A stretch of DNA of 64,000 nucleotides from Hydractinia symbiolongicarpus. Taxonomy: Eukaryota > Cnidaria > Hydrozoa > Anthoathecata > Hydractiniidae. Positions within the stretch are counted from its first letter, which is position 1. Each line of letters opens with the position of its first letter. The stretch covers positions 4,650,001 through 4,714,000 of the forward strand of contig NC_079889.1 of assembly GCF_029227915.1 (NCBI RefSeq), given 5' to 3'. This document shows, one piece after another, positions 22,600 through 32,119 of the stretch. The translations under genes and the position numbers were made by a program. Under the pieces are notes generated by a model, which had not been told where the DNA came from, did no database searches, and saw only the letters and a list, made by a program, of their open reading frames with translations.

Positions 22600-22751
22600 C
22601 GTTTTGTAAAAATTAAAGAAAACTGCGGGTTTTGGGCCTTGGTAACATTTAAAATCGTGATCAGCATCTTATTATAAAATCAACCAAGATACCTTTGTCC
22701 CGAATTTTGGGGTACGAACATAAACGTTTACGCCTCTTGGCCCACGGACTA
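22600..22751 (-). repeat. Right terminal inverted repeat of the EEADTR transposon
   Basis: Inverted partner of 16,845-17,000. The terminal bases are TTGGCCCACGGACTA, followed by the ATC target duplication. Confidence 0.8.
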
Positions 22752-23070
22752 ATCCAGAAACCTCAAAGTTTCACACTACTTGTACTATCCATCTTTGGTT
22801 GATTGCTTATAAACACGAACAAAGTGGATTGTTTGCATTCATCTTGTTACGGTTGAGAAATTCTGTCTACCTTGCTTTTTTTTTGCTTATTTGCTTATAC
22901 GCGATAGCAAAGTAGTTTTTTATCTCCGCATTCTCTCCATGCAAAAAAGCAAATATATCAACTTTGATTCGCTTACTTGCTTATTTTTTAATAAGCGAGA
23001 AAGCAAAGTTGCTTTTCGTTTGCCTTGCTCAAAAAAGAACCTATCTACTTTGTTTAGGAAACTAAATTAG
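22752..23070 (-). mobile_element. Outer repeat, copy 1, right part
   Basis: Resumes the alignment with copy 2 (60,098-60,350): CCAGAAACCTCAAAG, CATCTTTGGTTG, TTGCATTCATCTTGTTAC, GCTTATTTGCTTATACGCGA and CTACTTTGTTTAGGAA. It is rich in GCTTAT/AAGCAAA motifs that could form short hairpins. Confidence 0.65.
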
Positions 23071-24520
23071 AGACGATCGTAGACGAAATTTGTTTTAGCG
23101 AATTTTTCTACGTTTCACCATTCACAAATTTTAATTTTTGAAATTCTTATTTTGAGCAAAATTAAGACTAAAAGGGCTTTGTTTTTATTAAATTTGCCAA
23201 TTTGGGGAAATATCAGTGAGTAACTTCATGTCCTGAGAACTCTTACATCAATGATAGAGATATACTTTGATGATGGACCTTCAATTTGATGATAAGAATT
23301 TTTTAAGTACATTATTACGTGTTCAGATTGGTTCTACTCGAACAGATGTGGTTGCAAGGGTGTTAAAATTGAAATTTGATGCTTTGAAAAAGATTCAAAA
23401 ACGGTTTGTTAGGAGTTATGTGTGGGCACGGTGTAGATGCTATTGGATTTCAGGAAATACGATCACTACGTGTTTGTATGCTTTTCCATTTTCAAAATAA
23501 GTTTCAGTTAAAATATTAAATCTTTAGCGCCCAAATTCCAGATAACGAATGGAATGCCGACTTGCATGATATAGTAAACTCCTGTATATAACATGGGCGT
23601 TGTTGTCCCTGCATGAAACAAGGAGAAAAAACAGGATACCCAACAGCTTGAGCGCTCCCACTTCATTTTTAAAGTGGCTAGAAGATATTTGGAGATGAAT
23701 AAGAAGTACTGTCTTCATAGTCTTGAGATATCATCACGTGCCACGAAAGAGCAATATTCTTGGATTCGTACATGTTGTTAGGTGTTGGCCAAGACAAGAA
23801 ACATTTATACCTGTTAAGATATGTTAGCTCCTCACATGTTAAAGATTTCTTGTCAACTGACTGAAAACCTAGTACATCCACTGACCATGCCTGAACTTTC
23901 CATCGCAGCTACAGGAGAGTCTTGACTACAGCCCAGGCGGTAAGTGGAAAGCAAGAATAAACAACCAAAACAAACATGGCTGGCTTGCAAAAAAAAAAAT
24001 GTTATGTTTGCAGAGCCCGGAACACTGAGATACATAATATAAAGTCTATAGACAATTCAAATTTACAAAATATATTTTCCAAACTTGAAGTCGCCAATAA
24101 GACCAGGGCATTGTAATGAGATGAGAAAAGCAACCATATACTACTAAGAGAACTTCTTAAAAACTTAGTGCAGTTCTTTTCAATGGCTGTAAATATGTAT
24201 ATTTGATCATTTGATTATCAAAACAATAGTTTTGTAGTGTGAGTTTATAGCTTGAAATCCTATTTACAGAAAGGAAAAGAATATTTACAACACAAAACAA
24301 AGCAAAGAAACTAAATTTGTATGCTAATTTCAATAAAGAAACAAAGATAATGTATTAATTTTTAATTCGCTTTGCTTAAACAAAATTAACCTTATTTATT
24401 TTCCCCTAGCCAGACCTGACAGAATAAAAACAAGTTGTTTGAGTACCTAAAAGTAGGGGTTATTGGTCGTATTACTCATCCTATTAAAACCTTCTAACTT
24501 AGAAACTAAGAATTTTATAT
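23070..24520. other. No supported gene
   Basis: Short ORFs only (for example plus strand 23,267-23,500 and minus strand 23,881-23,678), none with a recognised motif. The minus-strand one ends in a plausible donor (LNR|GTATAAATG) and could be an exon, but I cannot connect it to anything. Confidence 0.35.
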
Positions 24521-24526
24521 CATATT

Positions 24527-25250
24527 AAAAACCTAATGCTTTTGAGACTGAAAGTAAAGAGTTGAGATCATCTTGCACGTATCCATCTTTGGCTGATTCC
24601 GATTTCCAACGCCCATGTCGTTTGAATAGTCTGTCTGCGACTCCCCCAACCCTAACCACCGGATCTAAGGCTATGTAGGCCAAACTTTGATTTTTCTAAA
24701 CCGATACTGTCCAGCTCTTCTAGGAGTATTTCCCTCATTCTTGTGTATGATAAGCTCTTTCCTTTTCTCAGAGTTCCAATCAGATTAGATTTTGTCACAG
24801 TAACTGCTCTAAAAATAAATTCCTCTGAACTCTCGTCCGTTAACTTTGTAAGTTCTAAGTACACTTTTAGATTTTTGACTGGACATAATTCGTTTCCAGT
24901 CTTACTAATAAAAATCCAATTTCCATCTCTGTAAACGTTAGTTTTGGATTTTTCTATGAACAGTTTCATGTAAGATTCACAAATTGATATATCACAACGT
25001 CTAAGACTGGCTCGGAAAACCTAATAAACCCTGCATAGCCAATTAAGCATATTGCTAATGTCCTCATATTGTAAATGTTTTTTCTCTGCGAAAGTTTTGT
25101 GTGCAATAACTTTAAATGTTCAATTGTAATAGGTTGTTTTCTATTTTTCTTGGTCGAAAGAATTCGTTTAGAAGCCTGAAGCATTTCAGTAACAATAGGA
25201 TTTTCACATGGGTGGCCAGAAATAAGCAGAAGTCCACTGAGGTAACACAA
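24527..25250 (-). pseudogene. Tyrosine recombinase of the DIRS-like element
   Basis: Frame one (25,250-24,966, then 24,969-24,652) gives IEHLKLLHTKLSQRKNIYNM, KSLSYTRMREILLEEL and FGLHSLRSGG. After a frameshift near 24,655 it continues ADRLFKRHGRWKSESAKDGY to about 24,527. The RSGG arginine, the HGRW His/Arg pair and the Tyr of KDGY are the R...HxxR...Y catalytic set of phage-integrase-type recombinases. It would catalyse integration of the circular cDNA. Broken by frame changes, so inactive as read. Confidence 0.75.
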
Positions 25251-25730
25251 CTAGACCTTTACATTTCGAAGTTTTCATGTGTTTTAACACTTTTCCTACA
25301 AGACTTGTTGGAGGTACTATGTAGTTGTTTTCGCCTTTCCAATCGTAATTTAGCGCATTTACTCCTTCTGTATTGGGACAATAAAATTTTAAATAAAACC
25401 GACATATCTTTTTGTTGTCGTTGTCAGCAAATCTGTCAACAGTAAAAGGGCCCCACAGTTGGTTCAAATTATTATAAAGCTCTTCTTTTACTTGCCAGTC
25501 ATCGTGATCTATCATACGACTAAGAGTGTCAGCAAATCTTAAATGTTCCCCTGGAACCCAGTTTACCGTTAGGTCAATTCTATTTTTCCTACATATATAA
25601 AATATTTTTTCAGCAATAATTTGAAGATCATTTTTTCGGCTTCCCACGTTTACAATTTTTGACACTGTAAAATTATCCGTTTTCCATAGGATTTTCTGTT
25701 TTATCAAAATGCTTTTTAAAGACTCCAGTG
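25204..25730 (-). pseudogene. RNase H/C-terminal pol region of the DIRS-like element
   Basis: An open minus-strand stretch (25,707-25,204) has LTVNWVPGEHLRFADTLSRM, the end of a retroelement RNase H domain (xVPGxxNxxADxLSR), then WGPFTVDRFADNDNKKICRF and a segment typical of DIRS pol before the recombinase. It overlaps the start of the recombinase reading, as expected for a continuous or overlapping pol. Confidence 0.65.
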
Positions 25731-25904
25731 ATTATTCTATAGTTTTTAATTCCCTTCAAGCGGAGCTTTTTTCTTGTTCTTCTTGCAGAAACTGTCTAAA
25801 TGCAATTCTCTGTTGATTTTTATGCATTGCATGCGCTGCCATCCCAGTGGAGCTAGCATCGGAATTTACAACAATCGTTTCTGTAGAATTATCGTACAGT
25901 TTGC

Positions 25905-26500
25905 TTATGTTTTATTTTGACAGATTATTTTTCCAAAAGAATAGTTCTTTAATCGCATGGGGGTTATATTTAGCGTAGCATCCCAGGAGAATGGCTGCTC
26001 AATGACAGAATATAATCTTCCTGTTTTTAGTTGTGTAATTGCCCCCATTACAATTTTTATGGATATAATTTTACCACACAGCTGTGAAAGTTTTCTCGCG
26101 CTTGTGTAAGGTAGGCGTATAATAATATCGTTTATTAAGTTTTTCACTGAAACAATTCTTTTTTCTGGTATGTACCACTCCATTTTTTCCAAATCTACCG
26201 AGACACCTAACCATTTTAACTGCTGTTTAGGATCCCACACTGATTTTTCTGCATTTTCTACAAAACCTGACAGCTGTAAAGATTTTTGATCTTTACAACT
26301 GTCCTGTTTTGCTTTTTTATAATTCTTATCAGTGCCAAAACCATCGTCAATAAATATCGCAAATTTTGATCATATTTTCTCTCCAATATTTTATAAGAAC
26401 TCTCATTGCTTTTGTAAAAAGAAACGGGGTCGGAGAAAGCCCAAACGGTAATACTGTAAAAACAAAGTATCTTTCCTTTCCTCCTATAACCCATGAAAAC
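25905..26500 (-). pseudogene. Reverse transcriptase (palm/thumb) of the DIRS-like element
   Basis: Reading with one frameshift near 26,365 gives ERYFVFT, then KFAIFIDDGFGTDKN with the RT catalytic pair (F-I-DD), then LKWLGVSVDLEKMEWYIPEK and RKLSQLCGKIIS. These are the DIRS-type FGLS/DDG and LGxxxD...W.P..K blocks. Catalytic Asp residues are retained in this copy. Confidence 0.7.
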
Positions 26501-26516
26501 CCCATCTTCTGAAATA

Positions 26517-27542
26517 TCAATGTGATGGAAACCCCAAGAATTTCTGATGTTCTTCTGAAATATCGATGTGATGGTAGCCCTGCTTTATATCGAACTTAAA
26601 CATGTAGCATTGTGCAGTTAGAAATTCCCTTACCACCTTCCAATCCTCAAACTTAACTTTTTCTTTGTAAATGTGTTCGGGTTTTATGAACTTGCCGTTG
26701 CTTAGTAAGCACGATGCAACTGCATTGGGACTCATTGTATTGGTATTAGGAGAAACATTCTTACGACCAGTGAGTTTGTTTAATGTTGACCAAGCTCTCC
26801 TGCTTGAACGTTTCATGTCGATGTTTTCAACAGTAGCGATCCATTGTTCTTTTCGCTTGGAGTTTAAGTGGTCAATCAAGCGATTTGATGCATGAAGCTT
26901 TTCTTCAGATGTCTGAGCTTCTTCCAACTGGGAAGAAAGATCATCACAGGTTGCGTCCCATTTCGGAATGTATTTCTTACGGAAGCCTCTCGGTATTGTC
27001 TCTTTCGCTGCCTTTAAAAGTTTCTTTTGGAATGCTGTGAAGCAAGCATTGATGTCAGGTTCAAGTGGAGGAAGATCGTCACACATGTTCGTTGTGGCTG
27101 TACGGAACTCCTCCCAATTGGCTTTGTTAAAGTTCCAACGAGGAATCGGTGTTGTTGGAGTATATTCGATCAGCGCAGGGTGATGTATGACCGTAGGTCG
27201 GTGCTGAGACTTCGGAAAGTTCCCAATAACGTTGTGAACCGGGTACGGTAACGGACTGTTGATGTCATGTGTGAAGAACGTCAAGTCCGGGTTCGTGAAA
27301 GTATTCCATGCTGCCGAGTGAAATGTTTTTCGTTGGTTTGGGTCATAGAGTAACTTTAGGTCAATCGTATTTGACCATTCGTGTAGAGCTTCACCGTCAG
27401 GGTTATTTCGAGCGTAACCCCAGGTTGTGTGATGGCAGTTGAAGTCTCCCGAGTATGATGTGTTATGGTTGCCGATACTCCCAGACGGTTGAGATGGCTC
27501 TCTTGGAAATGCGTATCTTTGTGATTGGAAATGGTTTGGCAT
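26517..27542 (-). CDS. Chimeric ORF: LINE endonuclease C-half fused to DIRS reverse transcriptase
   Basis: An uninterrupted 341-codon ORF. Residues about 1-275 are the C-terminal half of an APE-type LINE endonuclease plus linker: YSGDFNCHHTTWGYARNN, the QHRPTVI block, WNFNKANWEEFRTATTNM, WSTLNKLTGRKNVSPNTN and PNAVASCLLSNGKF. From about residue 280 the sequence is DIRS-type RT (FEDWKVVREFL, MFKFDIKQGYHHIDI, HQKFLGF). The two parts join in frame near 26,700. The ORF lacks the N-terminal half of the endonuclease and most of the RT, so it is not functional by itself. It is the longest intact frame in an otherwise broken element. It may be a rearrangement scar or an expressed fusion. A 20-23-bp duplication of the CATCACATCGATATTTC region near 26,515-26,580 follows it. 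Confidence 0.6.
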   Translation of the reverse strand: MPNHFQSQRYAFPREPSQPSGSIGNHNTSYSGDFNCHHTTWGYARNNPDGEALHEWSNTIDLKLLYDPNQRKTFHSAAWNTFTNPDLTFFTHDINSPLPYPVHNVIGNFPKSQHRPTVIHHPALIEYTPTTPIPRWNFNKANWEEFRTATTNMCDDLPPLEPDINACFTAFQKKLLKAAKETIPRGFRKKYIPKWDATCDDLSSQLEEAQTSEEKLHASNRLIDHLNSKRKEQWIATVENIDMKRSSRRAWSTLNKLTGRKNVSPNTNTMSPNAVASCLLSNGKFIKPEHIYKEKVKFEDWKVVREFLTAQCYMFKFDIKQGYHHIDISEEHQKFLGFPSH

Positions 27543-27595
27543 GGTGGCGACGAGGACATTAGTTGGGTGTGCATAGGGTTGAAACGTGGAGGGTA

Positions 27596-28209
27596 GAAGG
27601 ACTTTGGCCTTACCTTTGCTTTCTTTTTTGCCAGTGCTTTTGACTTAGCCGATTTTATCCGTTTTTCGTCATCTGAATCGCTTGCTAATTCATCAGATAA
27701 GTATTTTTCTACAGTGGCCCATCCTGCTGGTGATCTATCCGCCATTTTTATTAGCTTGTTTCACTTCGTGATTTCGAGTTTTATTCCTGCTTAACGTTTT
27801 GTTGATTTGATACAGAACCTTCTTTGATAAGGTCGATAACATCTTCCAAATCTTCCACTAATTTTTGGTTAAATTCGAATTGGATTTGATTACCTTTAAA
27901 CTTAAATTGACTCGACGATTCTGGTTTTGCTGAAACCTTCATGTTGTTCGGTGTACTCTGTTGTTGCAGTTTTGTTTCAAATTCTTGTTTCTGTTCGATA
28001 AACTTTTTGTCCAGGTAGCTTCTGATTAGGTGAAATTGTTCCATTCCGTTTAGCGTTTGTGGGGCAGATTGGCTGTTGATAACAGGTTCTTCCATGTTAT
28101 TATTAGAAGTTTCGTCCATTTTTAATGCAATTGCGTGACCTTGAATACTTGAAAGCTCATCGACGTGTGATTGAATTTTCTGAAAATCCGCCCTTTTGCT
28201 TAAAATCAC
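27596..28209 (-). pseudogene. Gag-like protein of the DIRS-like element
   Basis: 28,209-27,781 is an open 142-codon frame with SSQFKFKGNQIQFEFNQKLV and VEDLEDVIDLIKEGS, a conserved part of DIRS/Ngaro Gag. After its stop, 27,745 starts GWATVEKYLSDELASDSDDE and KALAKKKAKVRPKSFYPPRF, the basic C-terminal Gag region. The LINE-derived segment begins at about 27,595. Gag of these elements packages RNA; two pieces separated by a stop indicate decay. Confidence 0.6.
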
Positions 28210-28219
28210 GTGACAACGT

Positions 28220-28940
28220 GATACCGAGGTTATTACTGTAAGGCCTGTTCTACACCGAAAATAAATTCTATTCGTATAACTTTGAAATTCTACATTCGTG
28301 CAACTTCTTGTGTAAAAACTTTGAAATCATATTGGCCGCTGGATATTTGGTGCATCTTTTTAGAAGGGACTATACCACACTTCAAAGGAGACTATATCAC
28401 GCTCATTGCAATATATTTGTTGATTCTCACAGTGGACACTACAATTTTAACAATGCTTGATATTATCAATAGTCCCTCCTCACACTTTAGCTTTCTAGTA
28501 TATCTCAAATATGAGATTTAACTACTTTAATGCTTCTTCTTGGGGAGTTGGCAGGCTGTTGTACGTTTGTTTATAAGAATATAGGTTAAACACAATAGCT
28601 CTATTGTTCAAAACAATATATAGTATACTCCAAATACCTTGTTTCTTTTATGACGTACTATCAGTGTGCCAAATTTGATTCAATTTTGTCAAGTCATGAA
28701 GGTATCAGCATGGTGCTGTCAGCAGCGGGGATTTCTCAATAAAACAATAGACAAGTGACGTAATGGCAGTATGCTATATACATCAACGAGGTCTGATGTA
28801 CAAAGTCAATTACAGAACTTTATTTATTGAAGTTTGCTAAATGACGTGCCAAAGCGCCATACGTGCCCTACGTGTCTTACGTGCCAACGTGCAACTTTTA
28901 CTGGTGGTTTCAGTTGGTTCTATTTCGCGTGTGTACGTTT
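28220..28940. other. No supported gene between DIRS-like and MULE-like elements
   Basis: AT-rich sequence. A run of ACGTGCC-type repeats (28,842-28,892) overlaps the beginning of an open frame that leads into the MULE-like fragment. Confidence 0.4.
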
Positions 28941-28944
28941 ATTC

Positions 28945-29086
28945 GTTGATGAAAAAATCAGCGTGTATTCAAGTTTTCAAAAGCCGCAGTTGGCTAAATA
29001 TGCAAATGAAGATGCTGGTCATTTTCTTTCTACTGAATTTCATTGTTTTGTTGGAAAGGTCAACAGGACGAGGAACTTTACTACAC
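28945..29086 (+). pseudogene. MULE-like transposase fragment, 5' part (interrupted by Polinton)
   Basis: The plus-strand frame ends FHCFVGKVNRTRNFTTL at the Polinton junction. The continuation TATLYNPLLQKQ is found at 36,623 onward, after the duplicated CTACAC. This is the stretch before and within the MULE-type transposase core of the cnidarian-expanded family represented at 24-748. The upstream part of the frame (from 28,834) is open but not recognisable. Confidence 0.55.
29081..29086. repeat. Target-site duplication CTACAC, left of Polinton
   Basis: Matches CTACAC at 36,618-36,623. Six bases is the usual Polinton/Maverick target duplication. Confidence 0.75.
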
Positions 29087-29320
29087 TTGAGATAGAGAAT
29101 TGTTCCTTCTAGCACAGTCGCGCACGCACATCTCGCACTCGCCATGCGGTGCCTATCCATGGTGTTCAAGGGTATACAGTGTTAAGTCATGCATAACGAG
29201 GTAAATTCCCTATCATACTGCAAATGAGTAAAAAAAGTTCTAGCACACCTAGAGGGGAATTCACCTACATAATGCTAATAATCATCAAAAAATCAACGCA
29301 TGCGCAGTAAAGATGTGAAC
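29087..29320 (+). repeat. Left terminal inverted repeat of the Polinton
   Basis: Matches the reverse complement of 36,344-36,617 at high identity (blocks TCGCGCACGCACATCTCGCA, ATGCGGTGCCTATCCATGGT, AGTCATGCATAACGAGGTAA, TCATCAAAAAATCAACGCA). The left copy lacks about 40 bases near 29,143, a further dozen near 29,173, and differs by small indels. Confidence 0.9.
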
Positions 29321-29378
29321 TGTGTTAGTATTGAGCAAAATAAAATCATCTGAGAATGAAAAATCTATACAATAAAGA

Positions 29379-29511
29379 ATGAACACGAATACCGTGAAAC
29401 AATTACGAGATATCGCTAAAAACCGTGGGTTAACCGGATATTACAGGCTACGCAAGGCCAAATTGGTTGCTCTATTGGAGGCTGTACCACAGAGACCATC
29501 TAAGAGGTATG
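29379..29511 (+). pseudogene. Polinton SAP/Rho-N-like N-terminal protein, truncated
   Basis: ATG 29379 lies just inside the left TIR. The first about 43 residues (VKQLRDIAKNRGLTGYYRLR, KLVALLEA) form a SAP/Rho-N-like helix-extended-loop-helix motif that begins a protein found at this position in cnidarian Polintons. From about 29,511 the frame runs antisense to the integrase, so the gene is cut by a deletion junction. DNA-binding is inferred from the motif. Confidence 0.5.
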
Positions 29512-29537
29512 GTATACATGGCATACAAGTTTTTAAC

Positions 29538-30055
29538 CTAAATGGTACTAGTATCCTCCGAGGCCAACTCTTGTGCATCTTGTGGTTTAAAGAGCCTTTC
29601 AGCAATTATCTTGTTGTACGACTCTACAAATGCCGTAAACGTATGGTGGTATTTGGTAGTAGCCCGTTTCATTTCAACCCCCTTGCCTTCCAGCAACTTC
29701 GTTACATCTGATTTGAGATCACTACCATTGTTGCACTGGAAGGTTTTTGGGTATTGTAAAGGTCCTGCCTTGTAAATGTCCTTGATCATCTCCGCGACTT
29801 CGCTAGCCTTTTTGGTACACAACGGCCTCGCTACCTTGTACCTTGAAGGCACGTCAATAGCCGTGAGAACATACTTGTACGTATCGCCGTATATCCTATT
29901 GTGGGGCATGTACAACAGATCAAACTTTGTGCATCTCATTGGGTGTTGTAATGGTGAAGTGGGGGTAGTCAATACATTTCGGACCTTTGATTTGTTGTAA
30001 CCAGGGCAGTTGACGAGACAGCCAATGAGTGACTAGCTTTTATGATAGGTCCCTC
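29538..30055 (-). pseudogene. Polinton integrase (retroviral-type, rve core), inactivated
   Basis: The main frame 29,972-29,538 contains the first catalytic Asp in TAIDVPSRYKVARPL, the second motif as FQCNNGSDLKSDV, and the Glu in FVESYNKIIAERLF. The second motif normally reads CDNG in this family; here Asp is replaced by Asn, which would abolish DDE chemistry. The N-terminal zinc-binding/lead-in part is in another frame (HWLSRQLPWLQQIKGPK, up to about 30,055), joined by a frameshift near 29,950. The role in family members is insertion of Polinton DNA. Confidence 0.75.
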
Positions 30056-30273
30056 TCCTTCGCGAGTAGTCTCATAGCTTTGATGTTTTATTATACATGT
30101 CAAAAAACGTCCTACAGATACTTTAGGCTACAAATCCTAGCAGACACAAGGAGCCAACGATGAAGCTCAATTCGTCATCCTGTTGTGGTTTGGAGGGTGT
30201 GTAATAATCCGATAATTTGGCATTACGCTGCATATGACAAAAAAACCCGACGGAACTGGGGATTTCAGGTGCT

Positions 30274-31075
30274 ATGTTTGCTCAGTTGAATATCTTAGAT
30301 AATAAAGCAGCGTTGAGTACTAAAGGACCAAAAACTCGTGTTTGTCGAGTTATGGAAAAAACCAGAAAATGCTCGAGATGTAAACACTTCCTTTCTTTGG
30401 ACAATTTCAGGATCAAGGTTAATGGTCAACTAACAAAAATGTGCATCATCTGCCTCGATAAAAACAAGGCCTCTCGGGAACGTAAGCCCCCATTCAAGGA
30501 TGAGGGCTTACTGCAAAGACTGTAAGGGAAGTCAGATTTGCCGTCACGAAAGACAGAAGAAACAATGTAAGGACTGTAGGGGGAGTCAGATTTGTGAACA
30601 TAAAAAGCAGAGGTGTCGTTGCAAGGACTGCGGGGGAGTCAGATATGCATCGAACATGGTAGGCGAAGATCAATATGTGGAGACTGCTGGGGAAGCCAGA
30701 TCTGTGAGCATGAAAGACAAAAATTAAGGTGCAAAGAATGCGGAGGTGGAAGCATCTGCATCGAACATGGTAAGATAAGGTCCCAGTGCAAAGACTGCGG
30801 GGTGGAGGCATCTGTAAGCATCAAAAACAAAGGACGCATTGCCCCATTTGTAACTCCTCTGGAAATCTGGCTGGTCTTGTGAGCAGCCGAGCCCACAATG
30901 CTCTGAAGGGAAATAAGGAGCTCAGTTCCCAGGAGTACCACGGTTGCGACATGGCTAAGCTGCGGGCCCATATTGAAGCCCAGTTTTCCAAGAGAATGAA
31001 CTGGGACAATTATGTTAAGTGGCACATTGATCACAAAGTACCGATTAAATATCGAGAAAATGGCCATGCCCCATC
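30274..31075 (+). pseudogene. Cys/His-repeat protein with HNH-like C-terminus (Polinton cargo)
   Basis: A first zinc-binding block (CSRCKHFLSLDNF, CIICLDKN) is followed by about seven repeats of ICEH-x8-CKDCxGSQ type (QICRHERQKKQCKDCRGSQ, QICEHKKQRCRCKDCGG and so on) spread over three frames by frameshifts. The end has KWHIDHKVPIKY, an HNH-nuclease-like DH motif. Similar Cys/His repeat plus HNH-like proteins occur in large DNA viruses and Polinton-like elements. The frame is cut shortly after the DH motif, at about 31,075, where the minus-strand capsid fragment begins, suggesting a deletion joint. Confidence 0.6.
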
Positions 31076-31079
31076 GCTT

Positions 31080-31740
31080 GCTGAAAAAAGACCCTCGTGA
31101 GTGATCTTGTCAAACTCCAACTTGATGTTACTGATCTTGCACGCTGCATCGGCCGCCTTGGCTGCCGTGTTTCCCGAGGCTGCTGTACCCGTATCCTTAA
31201 TCACATCGCTATGCGGCGCAAAATGTAGGACAAACTGCAATCTGTCATGGATCCCTGCCTGGTAAAACGGCAAGTCTCTCGTTAACTCAAACATCTTCCC
31301 TAATTGGACACAGAAGGTATTGCCATACGCTGTAGCGATTGCCTTTTCTTCATCGGTCCCGACATGATCACTAGCATTAACCTCTAGGGCCCTGATGGTC
31401 CCGTCGTTGGGATTGATACTTTCCAGGATGAGGTTGTTTTCCCTATCAAATTTTGGTAACCACAGGTCTCGGTAGACGGCCAGGGTGTTGAAATCACCTT
31501 TATTCTGTACCTTGTTACCGTTAAGAATGATGCTTAGATCTCGCACCAGGCTTTTGCGTTTGGTGGTGCGTTTCGTATTGGTCCCCGTTAGCACCAGGTC
31601 AAATAACTGTTTGAGACTGCCGGAAAAATGATATCATTCTGCCCCATGCTGGGAATATCCACATAGAAGTCCTCGTTCTGGTTGATCGTGGACGGTACGT
31701 GACTTATCTGAACACGCCAAAGAGCTGCTTCGTTTCTGCG
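31080..31740 (-). pseudogene. Polinton major capsid protein, N-terminal part only
   Basis: An open minus-strand frame from 31,594 (LVRDLSIILNGNKVQNKGDF, YRDLWLPKFDRENN, THEGLFSAS) and an upstream frame (NEDFYVDIPSMGQND near 31,660) are separated by a frameshift near 31,600. The order and motifs match the N-terminal half of the double-jelly-roll capsid protein of cnidarian Polintons. The C-terminal half is missing at the joint near 31,080. The assignment is from pattern recognition and needs a profile search. Confidence 0.55.
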
Positions 31741-31784
31741 TAGGGATCTAATGTACTTCCGAATGCACCATAATCTTCTAATAA

Positions 31785-32077
31785 ATGGCTGATAATCCAG
31801 TATTTAAGCATGAGGATGATCTTTGGGGGGGGGGGGGGAGTTTGATGATAAGCATGAAGCTGGTGATGATCATCCATCAACGCAACAACTTCCTGGAACG
31901 CCGGGGACTTCTACCTCAGGAAAACAGTGGGGTACACGTAGGAGATTGGGGTTGGGTACGGAGTCGGCCGAGACCGTACTTTTTAAATTGAAGGTTGATA
32001 GTCTCTACACGAATCTTAGGGATAGATTGGGGCTGATGCCTAATGCGATACATTACGACAGGTTAAGAGAATTGTGA
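31785..32077 (+). pseudogene. Polinton hypothetical small protein, frameshifted at a poly-G tract
   Basis: ATG 31785 begins MADNPVFKHEDDLWGGGG. A run of about 13 G (from about 31,825) shifts the frame, and the remainder (LPGTPGTSTSGKQWGTRRRL, TNLRDRLGLMPNAIHYDRL) ends at TGA 32,075-32,077. Acidic then basic composition. Function unknown. The long G tract is a likely slippage or sequencing-error site, so the frameshift may not be real. Confidence 0.45.
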
Positions 32078-32119
32078 CAGGAAAAAGAACTTTACTGAAA
32101 ATAGTACTCACATTGCAAG

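Larger units (their letters stand above)
16845..22751 (-). mobile_element. 5.9-kb DNA transposon with about 150-bp TIRs, ATC target duplication, EEADTR gene
   Basis: The left end (TAGGCGGTGGGCCAA) and the reverse complement of the right end (TAGTCCGTGGGCCAA) match at 13 of 15 bases. Similarity then continues inward for about 150 bp through shared blocks GTACCC, CGGGACAAA, AAATGTTACCAAG and CCCGCAGTTTTC. ATC flanks both ends (16,842-16,844 and 22,752-22,754). The paralogous repeat at 60,098-60,110 has the uninterrupted site GACATCCAGAAACC, so the insertion boundaries are seen directly. The only recognisable protein inside is the minus-strand EEADTR-family gene. I see no classical DDE transposase. 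The superfamily is unassigned. Confidence 0.8.
24520..28215 (-). mobile_element. DIRS-like tyrosine-recombinase retroelement, broken, with LINE segment
   Basis: Minus-strand order from 28,215 downward: Gag-like ORF, a basic/acidic linker, a LINE endonuclease segment, DIRS-type reverse transcriptase, RNase H region and tyrosine recombinase. This gag-RT-RH-YR order, with no LTRs and no DDE integrase, is that of DIRS/Ngaro-type elements. Frameshifts separate the pieces, and I could not recognise terminal inverted or split repeats at either edge, so the limits are approximate. Confidence 0.75.

Noticed and set aside
27356-27745. 129-codon ORF as a single Gag protein
   Set aside because: Only the first about 50 residues are Gag-like; the remainder is the LINE segment read out of frame.
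29542-29775. Plus-strand ORFs opposite the Polinton integrase
   Set aside because: Antisense shadows of the integrase frame.
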